From positions 62,001-126,000 of the forward strand of contig NZ_LR214951.1 in NCBI RefSeq assembly GCF_900660485.1: DNA of 64,000 nt, written 5' to 3'. This stretch comes from Mesomycoplasma neurolyticum (GTDB taxonomy: Bacteria; Bacillota_I; Bacilli_A; Mycoplasmatales; Metamycoplasmataceae). Positions 1 through 9,618 of this stretch are shown here, piece by piece. Below the pieces are notes generated by a model. That model ran no database searches. It worked only from the letters and a program-made list of their open reading frames with translations, and was not told the origin of the DNA. Position 1 is the stretch's first letter; each line of letters starts with the position of its first letter. A program made the position numbers and the translations under genes.

Positions 1-1
1 A

Positions 2-196
2 GAAAATATGTTTTTATTAGGTATAGCTATTGATGATTATAATAATTATAGTAATTATGAAGAATATATAATTTTTAAAGATAGTATTAGCTATCTTTTG
101 TCTAAAAAATATAATTTATTAATTATTGAGAAAATTAAATGATTAATTAATAGAGATAAAATTTTAAATCTTATAGAAGAAAAATTAACTAATTAA
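2..196 (+). CDS. C-terminal fragment of an unrecognised protein
   Basis: An open frame runs from the left window edge to a TAA, giving 64 residues when TGA is read as Trp. It is rich in Ile, Leu, Lys, Asn and Tyr and has no motif I recognise. A rho-independent terminator follows within 10 bases, which supports this being a true gene end. The start lies outside the window, so length and function cannot be judged. Confidence 0.6.
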
Positions 197-202
197 ATAA
201 GT

Positions 203-236
203 AAAACAAGCATTTTTTTATAAATGTTTGTTTTTT
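203..236 (+). terminator. rho-independent terminator
   Basis: AAACAAGCAT and ATGTTTGTTT form a stem with one G-T wobble, followed by a T run. It ends the gene entering from the left edge. Confidence 0.75.
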
Positions 237-299
237 CATTATATTATTTATGTAATATAATTTTAAAGAAAAAAATCAAAAATAAAAAGGAAGGTTGAT

Positions 300-1898
300 A
301 TGGCAAAAAAAATTCAAGCAAAAATAAAAAATATTCAAAAATGAGAATTAGAAATTTTAGAAAGTGCACAACCAGGTGATTTTATTATTTTAACAGAATT
401 GCCTGAGTGACAAAAAGAAGAGAGCATTAAAATAAAAAAATTGCTTGAAGGTAATGAAATAATAACAAATGAACTGAAAAAGCAATGAGAAAATGAATTT
501 AAAAATTCTAATGAATTTATTGAACTAAAAGAAAAAATTAATATTTTAGAAAAAGAAAAAATAAATTTTGAAAATGAACTACAAAAATCCGAAAAGGAAA
601 AAGAAATTATTTCTATCAAATCAATAGAAGATTTTAAAAAAACTAATGATTTTTTAAAATATTTAGATGAAATTAAAAATTTAAGAAATAAAATAACTAA
701 ATTAGAAGTAGAAAAAGAAAATGAAATTATTAAATTTAAAAACTCAAATGAATTTTTAGGTTTAAATGATAAACTTAAAAATCTAGAAAAAGAAAAAATA
801 AGTTTTGAAAATGAAATTAATATTTTAAAACATGAAGTAAAAGAAGCACCTAATAAAGCTATTATTAATTTTAAACAAAGTAATGAATACTTAGATAAAG
901 TTAAAGAAATTGAAGAGTTAAAAATTCAATTAGCAAGATCTGAATCAAATATTGAACTTGAAAAAAGAAAAGCAATTGATGAATTCAGAAAAGATAAAGA
1001 ATTTCAAGAAAAAATTAGTAAAATTCAAAATTTGGAAGCTGAATTATCAACTCAAAAAGAAGAACATAAAAAACAGATTGATAGAATGACAAGAGAAAAA
1101 AGTTTAAATTCAAAAGTTATGGGTGAAGATTTAGAAAAATGAATTCAAAATGAATTTGATTTTCATTTTGGTTTTAACTCCAATGTTAAAATGACAAAAG
1201 CAAAAGAGATAGATGGAAAAAAAGCAGATTTTTTATTTGAGGTTTTAGATGATGTCACACAAAAAGTTATCGGAACAGTAATAATTGAAGCTAAAACCGC
1301 TGGTGAAAATAGCAAAGAAAAAAATAGTAAATTTTATAAAAAATTAGAAAATGATAGATTGAATCAAAAAGCAAATTATGCACTTTTAGTTACTGAGTTA
1401 GAACCTGAACAAAATTTTGTTATTAAAAAAGAAAAAAATGAATATTCAAATATTTATGTAACAAGGCCACAATATTTTATAACTTTTCTATCATTAATAA
1501 CTCATATTCTCAATATTAAAAAAGGTGTAATTTCCTCTGAATTAGAATTTAAAGAAAAATATGAAATTTTAGATGAATTTGATAAAATGAAAAATAAAAT
1601 TTTAGATAACTCTTTAAAACATATGACAACAGATATTGAAGATTTAAGCAAACACATTACAACAATTCAAAGCACTGCTTTTAAAATGGAAGAATTAGTA
1701 AAGATTAAATTAGATAAACATATCAATACTTTTAAAAATAAAATTGAAAATTTCAATATTAATAAAATTGTTAAAAAAATTAATAAAGTTGACAACAATT
1801 TTGCTTATTTAAAGAAAGATAATTTTTCATCACCTAGTGTAAGCCATAGTGAGATTGAAGATTCTAATTTAATTAAACCAAACGAAAAAAATGAATAA
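300..1898 (+). CDS. DUF2130 family coiled-coil protein with nuclease-like domain
   Basis: 532 residues. About residues 30-270 are a continuous Lys/Glu-rich coiled coil. From M274 (MGEDLEKW) the C-terminal part matches the DUF2130 family, whose fold is of the PD-(D/E)xK nuclease type. Candidate catalytic residues are visible: D310 in KKADF and E330/K332 in IIEAKT. The same plan, a long coiled coil before a nuclease-like domain, is seen in RmuC, so a role in DNA processing is plausible but is inference. The ATG follows AAGGAAGG. The 3' end overlaps the rarA start by 8 bases, so the two are probably translationally coupled. Seven or more in-frame TGA codons are read as Trp. Confidence 0.85.
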
Positions 1899-3111
1899 TA
1901 TAACATCAAAAATATTCGTGCCTGAAAAACTGGATGATATTGTAGGGCAAAGTCATATCAAATTTTTATTAAAAAAAATTATTGATCACAAAAATAATAC
2001 ATCTTTTATATTTTATGGTGAATCAGGCATTGGTAAAACTTCTAGTGCAATAGTTTTAGCAAAAGAATTAGGGAAAAAATTTGTTATTTTTAACTCTGTT
2101 TTAGATAATAAAGAAAAATTAATAAACTACATTAATAATTATGACATTATTATTATTGATGAAATTCATAGACTAAACAAAGATAAACAAGATATTTTGC
2201 TTTCTTTTTTAGAAGAAAAAAATAAAACTTTTTATGCTACAACAACAGAAAATCCTTTTTTTAAAGTTAATCCAGCAATAAGAAGTAGATTGCAAATTTT
2301 GCAATTTGAAAAAATTAGTGAAGAAGATATAACAAATGCTTTGCAAAAAATTATCAAAAATAAAAAAATTAATTTAATTTTTGATAAAGAAACACTTGAA
2401 AAATTTGTAAGAATTTCAAGTGGTGATTTAAGAAATGTTTTTAATAATTTAGAACTTTTAATTAATTTAAAATTTAAAGGAAAAATAACCATTGAAATTT
2501 TAGAAAAAATTTTTCCTCATAAAAATTTTTATTATGATTATAAAAAAGATGCATCATATGATAACTTAAGTGCATTTCATAAATCTGTAAGAGGGAGTGA
2601 TGTAGATGCATCATTATACTATGGATTATTATTAGTTGTAGGTGGTAATTTAGATGGATTATTTCGTAGAATGTTAGCAATTGCATATGAAGATATTGGT
2701 TTAGCTAATTCTTTAATTGGTTTAAAAGTAGATACAGCTATTAAAGCAGCTGAGCGTTTGGGTATGCCTGAAGCTATATTACCAATTGGTAATATTATTA
2801 TAGAGCTAGCACTAAGTCCTAAAAGTAATTCTAGTTATTTAGCAACTCAAAAAGCTTTGAATACTATTAACGAGAATAAAGTTTATCAAGTTCCTAAACA
2901 TTTAAAAGATAATCATTATGCATCAGCTGCTAAATTAAAAAATGGCATTGGTTATTTATATCCTCATGATTTTGCTAATTCATATGTAGAACAACAATAT
3001 ATGCCAAAAGAATTAATAGAGGAAAAATTTTTTCATTTTAAAAATAATGCTAATGAAAGAAAAATAAAAGAATATTGAAAGCAAATTAAAGAAAAAAATA
3101 ATAATAAATAA
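1891..3111 (+). CDS. rarA: replication-associated recombination protein RarA (MgsA), AAA+ ATPase
   Basis: 406 residues, normal for RarA. Walker A is GESGIGKT (G43-T50), Walker B is IIIIDEIHRL, and the sensor/arginine-finger stretch ENPFFKVNPAIRSR follows. The C-terminal half carries the family signatures SAFHKSVRGSDVDASLYY and YEDIGLAN. In other bacteria RarA acts at stalled replication forks. The frame continues through a TGA at 3076-3078, which a standard-code reading would take as a stop. The start lies inside the upstream DUF2130 gene. A palindromic terminator shared with the convergent pfkA unit follows. Confidence 0.93.
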
Positions 3112-3129
3112 CAATAAAAAAACATTAAA

Positions 3130-3153
3130 AAAAACTGTCTTAAGACAGTTTTT
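3130..3153. terminator. bidirectional terminator between rarA and the pfkA unit
   Basis: A perfect 24-base palindrome centred on CTTAAG, with A and T runs at its ends, lies 18 bases after the rarA stop and 4 bases before the stop of the small minus-strand ORF. It can serve both strands. Confidence 0.85.
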
Positions 3154-3156
3154 AAT

Positions 3157-3255
3157 TTAATTGTTTTTTCTAGCTGCTTTTCTAGCTTCTTTTTGAAGTT
3201 TTTTAATTCTTTCAAGTCTTCTTTCTGCCATTTGTTTTCTTCTAATTTTACGCAT
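3157..3255 (-). CDS. 32-residue highly basic small protein
   Basis: This frame encodes 32 residues of which about half are Arg or Lys, with almost no hydrophobic stretch; it starts MRKIRRKQ and ends KAARKNN. The ATG is preceded by a good AAAGGAGA Shine-Dalgarno 5 bases away. The gene lies 21 bases downstream of pfkA on the same strand, and its stop sits directly before the shared terminator, so it looks like the last gene of the pfkA unit. Size and charge suggest RNA or ribosome binding, but that is only inference. I do not recognise the family. Confidence 0.68.
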   Translation of the reverse strand: MRKIRRKQMAERRLERIKKLQKEARKAARKNN

Positions 3256-3276
3256 ATTTTCTCCTTTTTAATTTAA

Positions 3277-4251
3277 TTAAAATTGGTTTAATTTGCTATA
3301 TTTAATTGTTTTAGCTTTGTTTGACTTTTGTGTCATTTCTAATGATTCTTCAATTCTGATTGGAACTATATCTCCATTATTAACTGAAAGTGCATAACCT
3401 GAATATCCTTGATTAAACAGTTCAATTACTTTTGAACCCATTAAGGTTCCTAAAATACGGTCTTGTGCACTTGGACGTCCACCTCTTTGTAGATGTCCTA
3501 ATTTCATAGCTCTTGCAGAAACTTTGGTTTTAGCTTGTACTGCTTTAGCAACATTATCAAGGTTAGGGTAAATAAATTCACTAACAATAGCTATAACACT
3601 TCTTTTTCTACGATTATGTACTTGATCATGTACTACTGCAATTATTTCATCGACAGTCATAGGTTTTTCATTTGTAACAATAATTTCAGCTCCTGTTGCA
3701 ATCCCTGAATAAAGTGCTAAATCTCCAGCTCCATGCCCCATTGTTTCAACAATAAAAAATCTACTATGCGAAGTTGCTGTATCTCTTAATTTATCAACAG
3801 CTTCAACAATTGTGTTAAGTGCTGTGTCATAACCTAATGTAAATTCACTTGAATTAATATCATTGTCAATTGTACCTGGGATTGTTAAAACTTTTATACC
3901 TTCTTCATGTAATTTTAAAGCACCTGCATATGAACCATTACCACCAATTACTAATAAAGCGTCAATTCCTAATCTTTTTAAATTTCCAATTGCTTCTTGT
4001 CTTATTTCTGGATTTTTAAATTTTGGGAATCTTGTTGAATAAATGAATGTTCCACCTTGTGCAAGGTATTTATCTACATTTTTATTAGTTGTTGAAACAA
4101 TTTTATTTTTATAAAGTCCTTTATAACCACCATAAACTAAAAAAGGTTCAATGTTATTAAGTAAAGCAGATTTAACAACAGCTCTTATAACATTGTTCAT
4201 ACCTGGTGCATCACCCCCAGATGTCAAAATAGCTATTTTTTTAATTTCCAT
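3277..4251 (-). CDS. pfkA: ATP-dependent 6-phosphofructokinase
   Basis: 324 residues, full length for bacterial PfkA, which phosphorylates fructose 6-phosphate to fructose 1,6-bisphosphate in glycolysis. Near the N-terminus is the ATP-loop motif GGDAPGMN; further on are GGNGSY, the catalytic TIDNDI segment, the VETMGHGAGDLAL substrate loop and the LGHLQRGGRPS signature. AGGAGAAAAAA precedes the ATG. A small basic ORF follows 21 bases downstream on the same strand. With ldh, pgk and ackA in the same window this supports a fermentative energy metabolism. Confidence 0.96.
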   Translation of the reverse strand: MEIKKIAILTSGGDAPGMNNVIRAVVKSALLNNIEPFLVYGGYKGLYKNKIVSTTNKNVDKYLAQGGTFIYSTRFPKFKNPEIRQEAIGNLKRLGIDALLVIGGNGSYAGALKLHEEGIKVLTIPGTIDNDINSSEFTLGYDTALNTIVEAVDKLRDTATSHSRFFIVETMGHGAGDLALYSGIATGAEIIVTNEKPMTVDEIIAVVHDQVHNRRKRSVIAIVSEFIYPNLDNVAKAVQAKTKVSARAMKLGHLQRGGRPSAQDRILGTLMGSKVIELFNQGYSGYALSVNNGDIVPIRIEESLEMTQKSNKAKTIKYSKLNQF

Positions 4252-4538
4252 TTTTTTCTCCTAAATTATTAACATAATACTAAAAATTTATTTTTTAATT
4301 TTAATAAATTATTTTTAATTATACAACATATTATTTGTTTTATATTTTTTTTGTTAGTTTTTTATTATTTTTTATATGTTGAGTTCTTTTAAATTATTTA
4401 TATTTTTTTTAAGTAAAAAAACAAAAAAAACAAAAAAAATTTAAAAAAAAGTTATCTATTATTATTTTTTAAAAAAAATTAAACATTTTTTAAAACTAGG
4501 CTTAGTACAAATTTTAACAAAAAAAATTAATAATGTTG
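4252..4538. other. AT-rich intergenic region upstream of pfkA
   Basis: About 290 bases of very AT-rich DNA with homopolymer A and T runs. It must hold the pfkA promoter (minus strand), but I cannot choose a convincing -35/-10 pair. I see no ORF and no structured RNA here. Confidence 0.5.
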
Positions 4539-4544
4539 TATAAT
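4539..4544 (+). promoter_or_regulatory. -10 box of the tRNA-Ser gene
   Basis: TATAAT lies 15 bases before the mature tRNA 5' end, which fits transcription starting just upstream. No strong -35 is visible; TTTAAC at 4513-4518 is a weak candidate with wide spacing. Confidence 0.65.
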
Positions 4545-4559
4545 ATTTACACAATGTAC

Positions 4560-4650
4560 GGGGTAATACTCAAGAGGCTGAAGAGGACGCACTGCTAACG
4601 CGTTAGGGGCTTGACCGCCCGCGCAGGTTCAAATCCTGTTTGCCCCGCCA
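4560..4650 (+). tRNA. tRNA-Ser (anticodon GCU)
   Basis: 91 bases including an encoded CCA. The acceptor stem pairs GGGGTAA with TTGCCCC, with G as discriminator. The anticodon loop CTGCTAA gives GCU, which reads AGC and AGU. A long variable arm with a GGGC/GCCC stem marks it as class II serine tRNA. The T arm is GCAGG-TTCAAAT-CCTGT. The innermost anticodon-stem pair looks like A-C. A T run follows the CCA and may act as the terminator. Confidence 0.93.
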
Positions 4651-4861
4651 TTTTTTTTGTGCCTTTTTTATGTCATAATTTATATTTTTTTATTTATTTT
4701 CTTCAAATTTAAATAAAAAATTTTTACTCTATTTTTTTTATTTTTCAGCATTTTTTTTAATTTTTATTAATAAATAATTGTATATTTATTAATTTTAGTT
4801 TAAAATTATTTTTAATATTCATTTAATTTATTTATAAAAAAATTAAGCTTAGGAGAAAAAA

Positions 4862-5830
4862 ATGAGTTTTAAAATTTTATTAGAAAATCAAATCAAACTA
4901 AAAAATGAAACTAATTCTAAAAGAAAAATCGTTATTATTGATGGTGATGATCAAAGAGCTGTTGATGCAGCGAATTTATTAGTGCAATCTAAATTAATTA
5001 CACCTGTTTTATTAGTTGATAAACTACATAAAAATATTAGTGATGAAATAATTCAAGAAGTAATGTCTGATGATAAAAAAGAAAAATTTGGTGAATTATT
5101 TTTTGAATTAAGAAAAGGTAAAGAAACATTAGAAAATGCAAAAAAAGCATTACAAACTAAACCTTTTTATGCAATGATGATGTTAAAAAACAAAGAAGTT
5201 GATGGTGTTGTTGGAGGCCTTAATTTTACAACATCAGATATTTTAAGAGCTGCATTTAAAGTTATAGGACCAATGCCAGGTGTTAAAACCATTTCTAGCG
5301 CTATGATTATGCATAAAAATGAAGAAAAGTTAATTTTCTCAGATATTTCAGTAAATATCAAACCAACATCTGATCAATTAGCAGAAATAGGATTTAACGC
5401 AGAATTATTTGCTAAAAGTTTAGGATTAGATCCAAAAGTAGCATTTCTTTCATTTTCTACAGATGGCTCAGCAAAAAGTGAAGAAACTAAAACTGTTGTT
5501 GCAGCTTTTGAAAAATATAAAACTTTATCTTCAAATTCAAATGTTATTGGAGAAGTGCAATTTGATGCTGCTTATATTGAAAAAGTTAAAAAAGATAAAT
5601 ATAAAAAACCAAGTTTCGAAGGTTCAGCAAATGTTTTTGTTTTCCCAACATTAGATGCTGGTAATATAGGTTATAAAATAGCTCAAAGAATGGGTGGATA
5701 TGGAGCTATAGGTCCGATTATCACAGGTGTAGGAGCTCCAGTTAATGACCTTTCAAGAGGAGCGACAGTTGAAGATGTATATAACACAATTTTAATTACA
5801 ACACTACAGACATTTAAAGAGGAAAAATAA
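4862..5830 (+). CDS. pta: phosphate acetyltransferase
   Basis: 322 residues, the short Pta form without the N-terminal DRTGG-type extension. It interconverts acetyl-CoA and acetyl phosphate. Visible signatures are VDGVVGGLNFTTSDILRAA, FLSFSTDGSAKSEE, GEVQFDAA and, near the end, FVFPTLDAGNIGYKIAQR. The ATG follows TAGGAGA. The final A of its TAA is the first base of the ackA ATG, so the two genes of the acetate/ATP pathway are coupled. Confidence 0.96.
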   Translation: MSFKILLENQIKLKNETNSKRKIVIIDGDDQRAVDAANLLVQSKLITPVLLVDKLHKNISDEIIQEVMSDDKKEKFGELFFELRKGKETLENAKKALQTKPFYAMMMLKNKEVDGVVGGLNFTTSDILRAAFKVIGPMPGVKTISSAMIMHKNEEKLIFSDISVNIKPTSDQLAEIGFNAELFAKSLGLDPKVAFLSFSTDGSAKSEETKTVVAAFEKYKTLSSNSNVIGEVQFDAAYIEKVKKDKYKKPSFEGSANVFVFPTLDAGNIGYKIAQRMGGYGAIGPIITGVGAPVNDLSRGATVEDVYNTILITTLQTFKEEK

Positions 5831-7032
5831 TGCAAAATAAAAAAATTTTAGTTATTAATGCTGGTTCTTCTTCAATGAAATGATCACTTTTTTCAAAAAA
5901 TGAACTTGAAATTATTGCAGGTGGTATTTCAGAAAGAATTGGTATTAGTGATTCATTTTTAACAATGGAATACAAAGGTAAAAAAACTAAAAAAACAATT
6001 GATTTAAAAGATCATTTAGATTCTGTAACTGAAACAGTAGAAATGTGAAAAGAAAATAAAGTTATTGAAAATTTAGATGAAATCGAAATTGTTGGTTTTA
6101 GAGTTGTTCATGGTGGTGAATATTTTGTTGATACAACAGAATTAAAAGCAAAAGAAATTCAAGTTATTGATGAATTATCTAAATTTGCACCATTACATAA
6201 TCCAGGAGCTTTATTAGCGATAAAAGCAATAAAAAAAGTTATCCCAAATGCAAAACTAAGCGCAACTTTTGATACAGCTTTCCATACTACAATTCCAAAT
6301 GTAAATTCTATTTATCCGATTAACAGAGAATTAAGCCAAAAATATGGAATTAAAAAATATGGTTTTCATGGAACTAGCCATAAATTTATTACTCAAAAAC
6401 TTGCAGAAATTTTAAACAAAAAAACAGTTAGTTTAGTTAATATGCATATAGGAAGTGGAGCTTCACTCTGTGCTATTAAAGATTCTAAATCAATTGATAC
6501 ATCAATGGGGATGACACCATTAGCAGGAATTATGATGGGGACAAGAAGTGGAGATATTGATCCTTCTATTCATGAATATGTAATGGAACAAGCAAATATT
6601 TCAATTAAAGAATTCACAAATATTTTAAATAAACAATCAGGTTTATTAGGTGTTAGTGGCATTGGTTCAGATTTAAGAGATGTTATTCAAAAATATCAAG
6701 AAAATGATGCTAATGCAATTTTAGCTATTGACCTTTATACACAAAAAATTGCAGATTATTTAATTAACTACATTAATAAAATTGGTAAAAATATTGATGC
6801 ATTAGTTTTTACAGCGGGTGTTGGTGAAAATTCAAGTTTTATTAGACAAATGATTTTAGAAAAAATTAACATTCTTGATATTAAAGTAGATACTAAATTA
6901 AATAATGTATCACCAAGTGAAATTGCATCAAGTCATCTTATAACAACAAGTGATTCAGCTATTCCTGTTTATGTTATTAGAACAAATGAAGAATTAATGA
7001 TTGCACAAGATGCAAAAAAATTATTTAACTAA
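5830..7032 (+). CDS. ackA: acetate kinase
   Basis: 400 residues, standard length. It converts acetyl phosphate and ADP to acetate and ATP, the main substrate-level ATP step after pyruvate oxidation in fermenting mycoplasmas. Motifs include LVINAGSSSMKWS at the N-terminus, FDTAFHTTIP, YGFHGTSHKF, the NMHIGSGAS phosphate loop and TAGVGENSSFIR. Two in-frame TGA codons (one in MKWS) make a standard-code reading lose the first half. It begins on the last base of pta and overlaps coaD by 23 bases, giving a pta-ackA-coaD operon. Confidence 0.96.
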
Positions 7033-7453
7033 AAAAGCACTTTATCCTGGAAGTTTTGCTCCTTTTCATGAAGGACATTTAAGCATTTTAAAAAAAGCTT
7101 TATCTATTTTTGATTATGTTTATTTAGTTATAACTATAAATCCAGATAAAGAAATTGATTTTTCTTTTGAGAAAAGAAAAAAAATTGTAGAGCAAGCAAT
7201 AGTTGGACTAAAAAATGTTGAGATTATTATAAATGATAATAATTTAACAGCTGATATTGCTAAACAACTTAATGTTAATTGATTAATTAGATCAGCAAGG
7301 AATCAAATTGATTTTGACTATGAAATCGATTTAGCATTATCTAATAAATTACAAAATAATAAATTAGAAACTATTTTATTAGTGCCAGATAGTGAAAATA
7401 TTAATAAAAGTTCTACTTTAGAAAGACACAAAGCAAAGCTAAATTTAAAATAA
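7010..7453 (+). CDS. coaD: phosphopantetheine adenylyltransferase
   Basis: 147 residues, within the usual range. CoaD adenylates 4'-phosphopantetheine to dephospho-CoA. Motifs: ALYPGSFAPFHEGHLSIL (nucleotidyltransferase GxFxPxHxGH), NWLIRSARNQIDFDYE, where the family usually has LVRGLR..DFEYE, and a C-terminal phosphate/adenine-binding region ending VPDSENINKSSTLER. I chose the ATG at 7010; an in-frame TTG at 7001 only adds three residues. The start lies inside ackA. Placing CoA synthesis behind the acetyl-CoA-using Pta-AckA pair is suggestive but not proof of shared control. Confidence 0.9.
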
Positions 7454-7484
7454 CGTAATTTAATTATTTTGTTTAAACATAAAA

Positions 7485-7517
7485 AATAACTTGATTTAGT
7501 CATAAATCAAGTTTTTT
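7485..7517 (+). terminator. terminator of the pta-ackA-coaD operon
   Basis: AACTTGATTT and AAATCAAGTT form a perfect 10-bp stem with a six-base loop, followed by a T run. Confidence 0.85.
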
Positions 7518-7614
7518 GTTACTTTTTTTAATATTGCAAGAAAAAATAAAATATTTTGTTTAATTTTGTAAATTAAATTGCCTATTTTTGTAATTAACTT
7601 TAAAAGATAAAAAA

Positions 7615-7626
7615 TTTTGCTATAAT
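7615..7626 (+). promoter_or_regulatory. extended -10 promoter of topA
   Basis: TTTTGCTATAAT ends 6 bases before the topA ATG, so the expected transcription start coincides with the start codon or lies within a base or two of it. No Shine-Dalgarno fits between, which suggests a leaderless mRNA. The same TTTGCTATAAT sequence precedes cls. Confidence 0.7.
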
Positions 7627-7632
7627 GATTTA

Positions 7633-9486
7633 ATGCAAAAATTAGTAATTGTTGAGTCACCAAATAAAATTAAAACTATTAAAAAATATTTAGGAAATGA
7701 CTATGAAGTTATGGCTTCAGTAGGTCATGTTTTAGAACTCAAAACAGCTGGTAAATTTGGATTTGGAGTTAATTTAGATACTTGAGAACCTATATATGAA
7801 GAAAAACAAGATAAGAAAAAGGTTATTAAAGATCTAAAAGCAGCATCTAAGAAATTTGATGAAATTTTGATTGCAACCGACCCTGATCGTGAGGGTGAAG
7901 CAATTGCCGCAAATTTGGTTAATTTATTAGAAATCCAAAATAAATATAAAAGAATTAAATACAATGAAATTACAGAAACAGCTATTAAAAATGCTATTGA
8001 AAACCCACTTTTAATTAATCAAAATTTAGTTAATGCTCAAAAAACTAGAAGAATCTTAGACCGTATTATTGGTTTTAGACTTTCAAGAATAGTAGACTTA
8101 AAAATTTCACAACCACCAATTACACCAACAGCTGGTAGAGTGCAATCTGTTGCACTTAAATTGATAATTGACAAGGAGAAAGAGCGTAAAAGTTTTGTTC
8201 CAATTCAATATTCAACCATTAAAGCATTACAAAGTGATGAAATAGAATTTGAATATTTTAATAATATAAAACCATATCAAAATAATTCTTTATGAATTGA
8301 ACCAAAAGAAGCAGAAGCAATCATAAAAGAATTAAAAGGTGATTTAGTAGTAAAAAATATAAAAGTTTCAGAAAAAAAAGAAGCTAAAGTCACACCTTTC
8401 AAACAATCAGTTTTATATAAAAGAGCAGGGATTTCATCTGGAGCTGTCCAAGCTAGTTTACAAAGTTTATATGAAGGTTATGGTTCTGGTGGACTTATTT
8501 CATATCCTAGAACTGATTCAACAAGATTAAGCAAAACATTTTTAGAGCATGCACAACAATTTATTGTTAAAAATTTTGGTCAAGAGTATGTAGCGAAAGA
8601 TATAAAAGGTTTTGCAGGTGATCAAGATGCCCATGAAGCTATTAGACCAACAGATTTAAATTTAACTCCTGATAAAGCAAAAGAAATGTTTGAATTAAAA
8701 GAAATAGATTATAAAATTTATTCATTAATTTATCAAAATTCTTTACAAGCTACTATGAATGTTCCAATTAGAAAAACAGTCAGATACGAATTAGAAAACA
8801 ATAATCATAGTTTTAAAGCAACAGAATCAGATATTATTTTTGATGGTTATTATAAAATAATGCCAGACAAATTAAATAAAGAAAAAAAACTTAATTTAAA
8901 ACTTAATGATGTTGTCCCAATCAAAGAATATAAATTAATTAATTCAGAAACTCAACCACCAAGTAGATATAGTGAAGGTAGTTTAATTGAAGCAATGGAT
9001 GAAATTAAAGTAGGTAGACCATCAACATTTGCCACAATCATTAAAACATTAAAAGAAAGATTATATGTTGAAAACGGAGAGAAAACATTAATACCTTCCG
9101 ATTTTGGATCAATTGTATTAGAGAAACTATTTGAAATAAGTCCTGAAATAATTAATGAAAAATATACATCTTCAATTGAAGAAAAATTAGATTTAATTGC
9201 TGAAGGCACAGAAGATTACAAAAAAGTTTTAGATATTTTTTGAGAAGACTTTCAAAAAAATGTTGAAACAACAACAGAAAATATAACTAGAACAAGTGCT
9301 ATTCAAAAAGTTGATGAAATGTGTCCAGAAGATAATGTTGATTTAATTTTCCGCTTCAACAAAGCAACAAGACAAAAATTTATTGGATGTTCTAATTTTC
9401 CAAAATGTAAATTCGTAAAATCACTCCCTAATTCTAGTCAAAGCTACAAGAAAAAATATGTTAATTGATCAAAAAAGAAACAATAA
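7633..9486 (+). CDS. topA: DNA topoisomerase I (type IA)
   Basis: 617 residues. The Toprim domain starts at VIVESPNK and contains the metal-binding DPDREGE. The active-site region is [14 protein letters not shown], with Tyr as the nucleophile, and the CAP-like domain follows. The C-terminus keeps a single zinc-finger remnant with three cysteines (CPED..., FIGC, FPKC); the second Cys of the usual CPxC knuckle is Asp, so metal binding is doubtful. It relaxes negative supercoils. Transcription probably starts at the ATG. Three TGA Trp codons split the frame under the standard code. Confidence 0.95.
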
Positions 9487-9493
9487 AAACCTA

Positions 9494-9535
9494 AAAAATA
9501 ACAACAAAGCTAAAATTTTGCTTGTTGTTATTTTT
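9494..9535 (+). terminator. topA terminator
   Basis: AAAAATAACAACAA and TTGTTGTTATTTTT pair, extended by a GC clamp around an A-T-rich loop, with a T tract after it. Confidence 0.8.
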
Positions 9536-9618
9536 ATATATTAAATACTATAATAATTTTTTAAAAATAAAAATGAAATTTATCATTTAAAAACAAGTTT
9601 TTTTAAAAAAATAAAAAT

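Noticed and set aside
335-619. Minus-strand Ser/Phe-rich ORF
   Set aside because: Antisense shadow of the DUF2130 coiled coil.
7001-7009. TTG start of coaD
   Set aside because: The ATG three codons later fits the family better and no ribosome site favours the TTG.
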